DNA from: Caccousia sp900752115
Lineage (GTDB): Bacteria; Bacillota; Clostridia; Oscillospirales; Acutalibacteraceae
Direction of reading: 5' to 3'
NCBI GenBank assembly: GCA_902472225.1
Contig: CABRNB010000126.1
Location: forward strand, 1 to 7,087
DNA length: 7,087 bases
Each line of letters opens with the position of its first letter. The stretch's first letter is position 1. Of the stretch, positions 5,400-7,087 are shown piece by piece. The notes below the pieces were generated by a model. It made no database searches. It was given only the letters and a program-made list of their open reading frames with translations, and was not told the DNA's origin. The position numbers and the translations under genes were made by a program.

Positions 5400-5412
5400 C
5401 GCGACGATTTGA
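5362..5412 (+). CDS. Possible 16-codon upstream ORF overlapping the MATE start
   Basis: ATG 5362 begins a 16-residue reading frame (MESEAFGKGCMECATI) ending at TGA 5410-5412, out of frame with the MATE gene and overlapping its first five codons. AGGGA (5351-5355) lies six bases upstream. The frame arose in a duplicated RBS/start segment (see the repeat at 5352-5399). It could be a leader peptide coupling ribosome passage to MATE translation, or simply a by-product of the duplication. Length and lack of homology knowledge keep confidence low. Confidence 0.25.
   Translation: MESEAFGKGCMECATI
5381..5388 (+). promoter_or_regulatory. RBS that decides the MATE start
   Basis: GGAAAGGG ends eight bases before ATG 5397, favouring that codon. 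The in-frame GTG at 5388 overlaps the last base of this site and would need a weaker GGAAGC site (5370-5375) 12 bases upstream. Confidence 0.6.
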
Positions 5413-6758
5413 CAAAAGGGAATGTGACCGGAACCATGCTGCGCTTTGCGCTGCCGATGATTGCAGGCAACCTCCTGCAGCAATGCTACAACGTGGCCGA
5501 CACCTTTCTCGTCGGACGCTTTATCGGATCGGACGCTCTGGCGGCGGTCGGTTCCTCCTACACGCTCATGACCTTTTTGACGTCCATTTTGCTCGGCCTC
5601 TCCATGGGCAGCGGAGCGGCGTTCTCGATCCATTTCGGCGCGCGGGACGAGGACCGGCTCAAATCGAGCATTTTTACCTCGTTTGTGCTGATTCTCGCCG
5701 TCACGGCCGTGCTCAACATCCTTGTGTTTGTTCTGATCGACCCCATCCTCCTCGTCCTGCAAATTCCGGCCTCGCTCTACGGCATGACGCGCGAATACCT
5801 GTGGGTGATTTTCTGGGGCATCGGCGCAACCTTCCTGTACAATTTCTTCGCATCCCTGCTGCGGGCGCTCGGCAACTCTGCCGTTCCGCTCGTCTTTCTC
5901 GGCGTTTCCGCGGCGCTCAACATCGTCCTCGACATTGTGCTGATCGTGAACGCGAACATGGGCGTAGCCGGAGCGGCGCTTGCCACAGTGATTGCCCAGC
6001 TTGTCTCCGGCGTGGGGCTGCTTGTCTACGCCGTGCTGCGCTGCCCGCAGCTTCGCCTCAGCCGCCGCCACCTGCGCGTCTCGGCCGCGGGACTGCGCGA
6101 GATTGCAAGCCTGTCGTTCCTCACCTGCCTGCAGCAGTCGGTCATGAACTGCGGCATTCTCGCGGTGCAGGGCCTTGTCAACAGCTTCGGCCCCGCCGTG
6201 ATGGCGGCGTTTGCGGCGGCGGTCAAGATCGACTCGTTTGCCTATATGCCGGTACAGGACTTCGGCAACGCGTTCTCGACGTTCATTGCACAAAACTACG
6301 GGGCCGGAAAGAGCGAACGCATCCGACGCGGAGCGCGCAGCGCCGTACTTGTCTCGTTTGTCTTCTGCGTGCTTGTATCGGCTGCCGTCTTTTTCTTCGC
6401 GGAACCGCTCATGCACATTTTTATCGACCCGTCGGAAACGGCCATCACCGCGATCGGCGTGCAGTACCTGCGCATCGAGGGCGCATTCTACTGCGGGATC
6501 GGCTGCCTGTTCCTCCTGTACGGCTACTTCCGCGCCGTGCGCCGCCCGGCGGTCTCCCTTGTGCTGACGATCGTCTCGCTTGGCACGCGCGTGCTGCTCG
6601 CCTTCACACTGTCGGCGGTCCCGTCCATCGGCGTGGCAGGCATCTGGGCCAGCGTCCCGATCGGCTGGTTCCTCGCGGACGCGCTCGGGCTTTTGATCTA
6701 CCGGAAATTCCCTCTCAACAGGGAAATTTCCCGGGAAAGCAGCGCCTCTGCTCCGTAA
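5397..6758 (+). CDS. MATE family multidrug/Na+ (or H+) antiporter
   Basis: A 453-residue inner-membrane efflux protein with about 12 hydrophobic segments, the usual MATE number and length. Family marks: FALPMIAGNLLQQCYN (17-32) leading to VADTFLVGRFIGSDALAAVG (33-52) in the first helix pair, the GARDEDRLKS loop (81-90), and FASLLRALGNSAVPL (151-165). The second internal repeat has QDFGNAFSTFIAQNYGAGKS (287-306) followed by basic RIRRGAR (308-314). Approximate helices: 14-38, 45-69, 91-115, 130-152, 161-183, 187-213, 238-260, 270-297, 316-334, 353-377, 386-408, 412-435. It would export cationic drugs or metabolites using an ion gradient; the substrate cannot be read from sequence. GTG 5388 is an alternative start. 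Its leader is unusually structured, with a possible upstream ORF. No clear promoter was found; TTGCCG (5254-5259) with CAGAAT (5278-5283) is a weak candidate. It meets a convergent gene at its 3' end. Confidence 0.93.
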   Translation: MRDDLTKGNVTGTMLRFALPMIAGNLLQQCYNVADTFLVGRFIGSDALAAVGSSYTLMTFLTSILLGLSMGSGAAFSIHFGARDEDRLKSSIFTSFVLILAVTAVLNILVFVLIDPILLVLQIPASLYGMTREYLWVIFWGIGATFLYNFFASLLRALGNSAVPLVFLGVSAALNIVLDIVLIVNANMGVAGAALATVIAQLVSGVGLLVYAVLRCPQLRLSRRHLRVSAAGLREIASLSFLTCLQQSVMNCGILAVQGLVNSFGPAVMAAFAAAVKIDSFAYMPVQDFGNAFSTFIAQNYGAGKSERIRRGARSAVLVSFVFCVLVSAAVFFFAEPLMHIFIDPSETAITAIGVQYLRIEGAFYCGIGCLFLLYGYFRAVRRPAVSLVLTIVSLGTRVLLAFTLSAVPSIGVAGIWASVPIGWFLADALGLLIYRKFPLNREISRESSASAP

Positions 6759-6799
6759 AGCCTCTGCTGCGCAAACAGGAACCGCACCCCTCCGCAAAC

Positions 6800-6842
6800 A
6801 AAACCGGCGTTTCCCGAGCGCGCACCTTTACCCGGCCGTTTT
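6800..6842. terminator. Probable weak bidirectional terminator between convergent genes
   Basis: AAAAC-c-GGC (6800-6808) pairs with GCCGTTTT (6835-6842) with one bulged C and a 26-nt loop. On the plus strand TTTTGCTTTTTTG follows (6839-6851), and on the minus strand TTTTGTTTG follows. It would end the MATE transcript and that of the opposing membrane protein, whose stop codon (6828-6830) lies in the loop. Stem quality is moderate. Confidence 0.45.
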
Positions 6843-7087
6843 GCTTTTTTGTCCCGCCTCCCGGGCAAGAAACGCAAGGCGGGAGGCCGTCTGACCGAGA
6901 AAGACAAGAAAAACGACGGGAATCGCCAATCCCGCCAGTCCGGCAAACACCGTAAGCAGAGTGCCGATGACGAGGAAGGAAGAAGACAGCGAAAATCCCA
7001 GAAAGGAATCAAAAAAGATTCCGGCAAGGAGCAGCGTCAAGTTCACCAGCAGTGCAAAAATGGCAGCCAGCGTCCAGCGCCGCAGCG
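6828..7087 (-). CDS. Small integral membrane protein, 5' end outside the window
   Basis: The reading frame is open from the window edge to TAA at 6828-6830, giving the last 85 residues. Two long hydrophobic stretches are visible: one starting after LRRW at the window edge and running through LLVNLTLLLAGIFF, and a second, SFLVIGTLLTVFAGLAGLAI, continuing through VVFLVFLG. A polar, basic tail follows (REAGQKSKTAG). A GTG at 7044-7046 has no RBS and hydrophobic sequence continues upstream of it, so the start is beyond the window. Two helices and a positively charged tail suggest the C-terminus is cytoplasmic. I do not recognise the family. A second minus-strand frame over this region (6698-7027) runs into the MATE gene and is rejected. 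It is convergent with the MATE gene, 69 bp apart. Confidence 0.7.
   Translation of the reverse strand, partial: LRRWTLAAIFALLVNLTLLLAGIFFDSFLGFSLSSSFLVIGTLLTVFAGLAGLAIPVVFLVFLGQTASRLAFLAREAGQKSKTAG
6856..6887. repeat. 8-bp inverted repeat inside the partial membrane-protein gene
   Basis: GCCTCCCG (6856-6863) is the exact reverse complement of 6880-6887 and encloses 16 bases. An overlapping pairing (CCCGCCT, 6853-6859, with AGGCGGG, 6877-6883) is an alternative. It lies in the coding tail of the minus-strand gene and has no T run on either side, so it is not called a terminator. Confidence 0.3.

Noticed and set aside
3807..6797. 996-codon open frame on the minus strand antisense to the lipoprotein and MATE genes
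   Set aside because: Its product is dominated by Arg, His, Glu, Gly and Ala with no recognisable domain, and it mirrors the codon pattern of two well-supported plus-strand genes. Long antisense frames are expected in GC-rich DNA.
5282..6955. 557-codon plus-strand frame covering the MATE gene in another phase
   Set aside because: Arg/Ala/Pro-rich, low-complexity product. The MATE frame in the same place has clear family motifs and 12 hydrophobic segments.
6698..7027. 109-codon minus-strand frame at the right end
   Set aside because: It overlaps the 3' end of the MATE gene and the better-supported hydrophobic minus-strand frame; the product is Arg/Ser/Pro-rich and not membrane-like.

Overview
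The window looks like chromosome from a GC-rich member of the Clostridia (Firmicutes), most plausibly an Oscillospiraceae/Ruminococcaceae-type gut anaerobe. The reasons are GC-rich genes with AT-richer promoter islands, three promoters with near-consensus sigma-A elements (TTGACA -35), purine-rich Shine-Dalgarno sequences, and a monoderm-style lipoprotein carrying a peptidoglycan-binding domain. The taxon is an inference. No rRNA, tRNA, CRISPR array, insertion sequence or phage gene was seen.

Left part (1-2420, minus strand): a sorbitol-dehydrogenase-type zinc polyol dehydrogenase (2265->1204) is followed by a PfkB-family fructokinase (1066->83), and the unit ends in a strong bidirectional hairpin terminator (26-68). 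Together the enzymes would convert a hexitol such as sorbitol to fructose and then to fructose-6-phosphate. Each gene has its own visible sigma-A promoter. The dehydrogenase promoter has 13-bp direct repeats just downstream of its start point. The fructokinase promoter has a palindrome at the -35 and a leader hairpin beside the ribosome binding site. No transporter or regulator for the pathway lies in the window.

Middle (2421-5162, plus strand): a divergent promoter, bracketed by a perfect 10-bp inverted repeat, drives a COG2607/DUF815 AAA+ ATPase (2562-3797). After 138 bp with no clear promoter comes a lipoprotein (3936-5162). It combines a BtuF/FhuD-like substrate-binding fold, a Ser/Thr/Asp-rich linker and a C-terminal peptidoglycan-binding domain. 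It has no ABC permease or ATPase partner here and is the most unusual protein of the window.

Right part (5163-7087): a 234-bp spacer rich in secondary structure holds a nested fold with alternative inner helices, a perfect 13-bp hairpin, and a duplicated RBS/start segment that creates a 16-codon upstream ORF. It leads to a 12-TM MATE efflux protein (5397-6758). A convergent partial membrane protein gene (minus strand, cut by the window end) meets the MATE gene at a probable weak bidirectional terminator. No established named defence or mobile system was recognised. The best leads are the fusion lipoprotein and the structured MATE leader.
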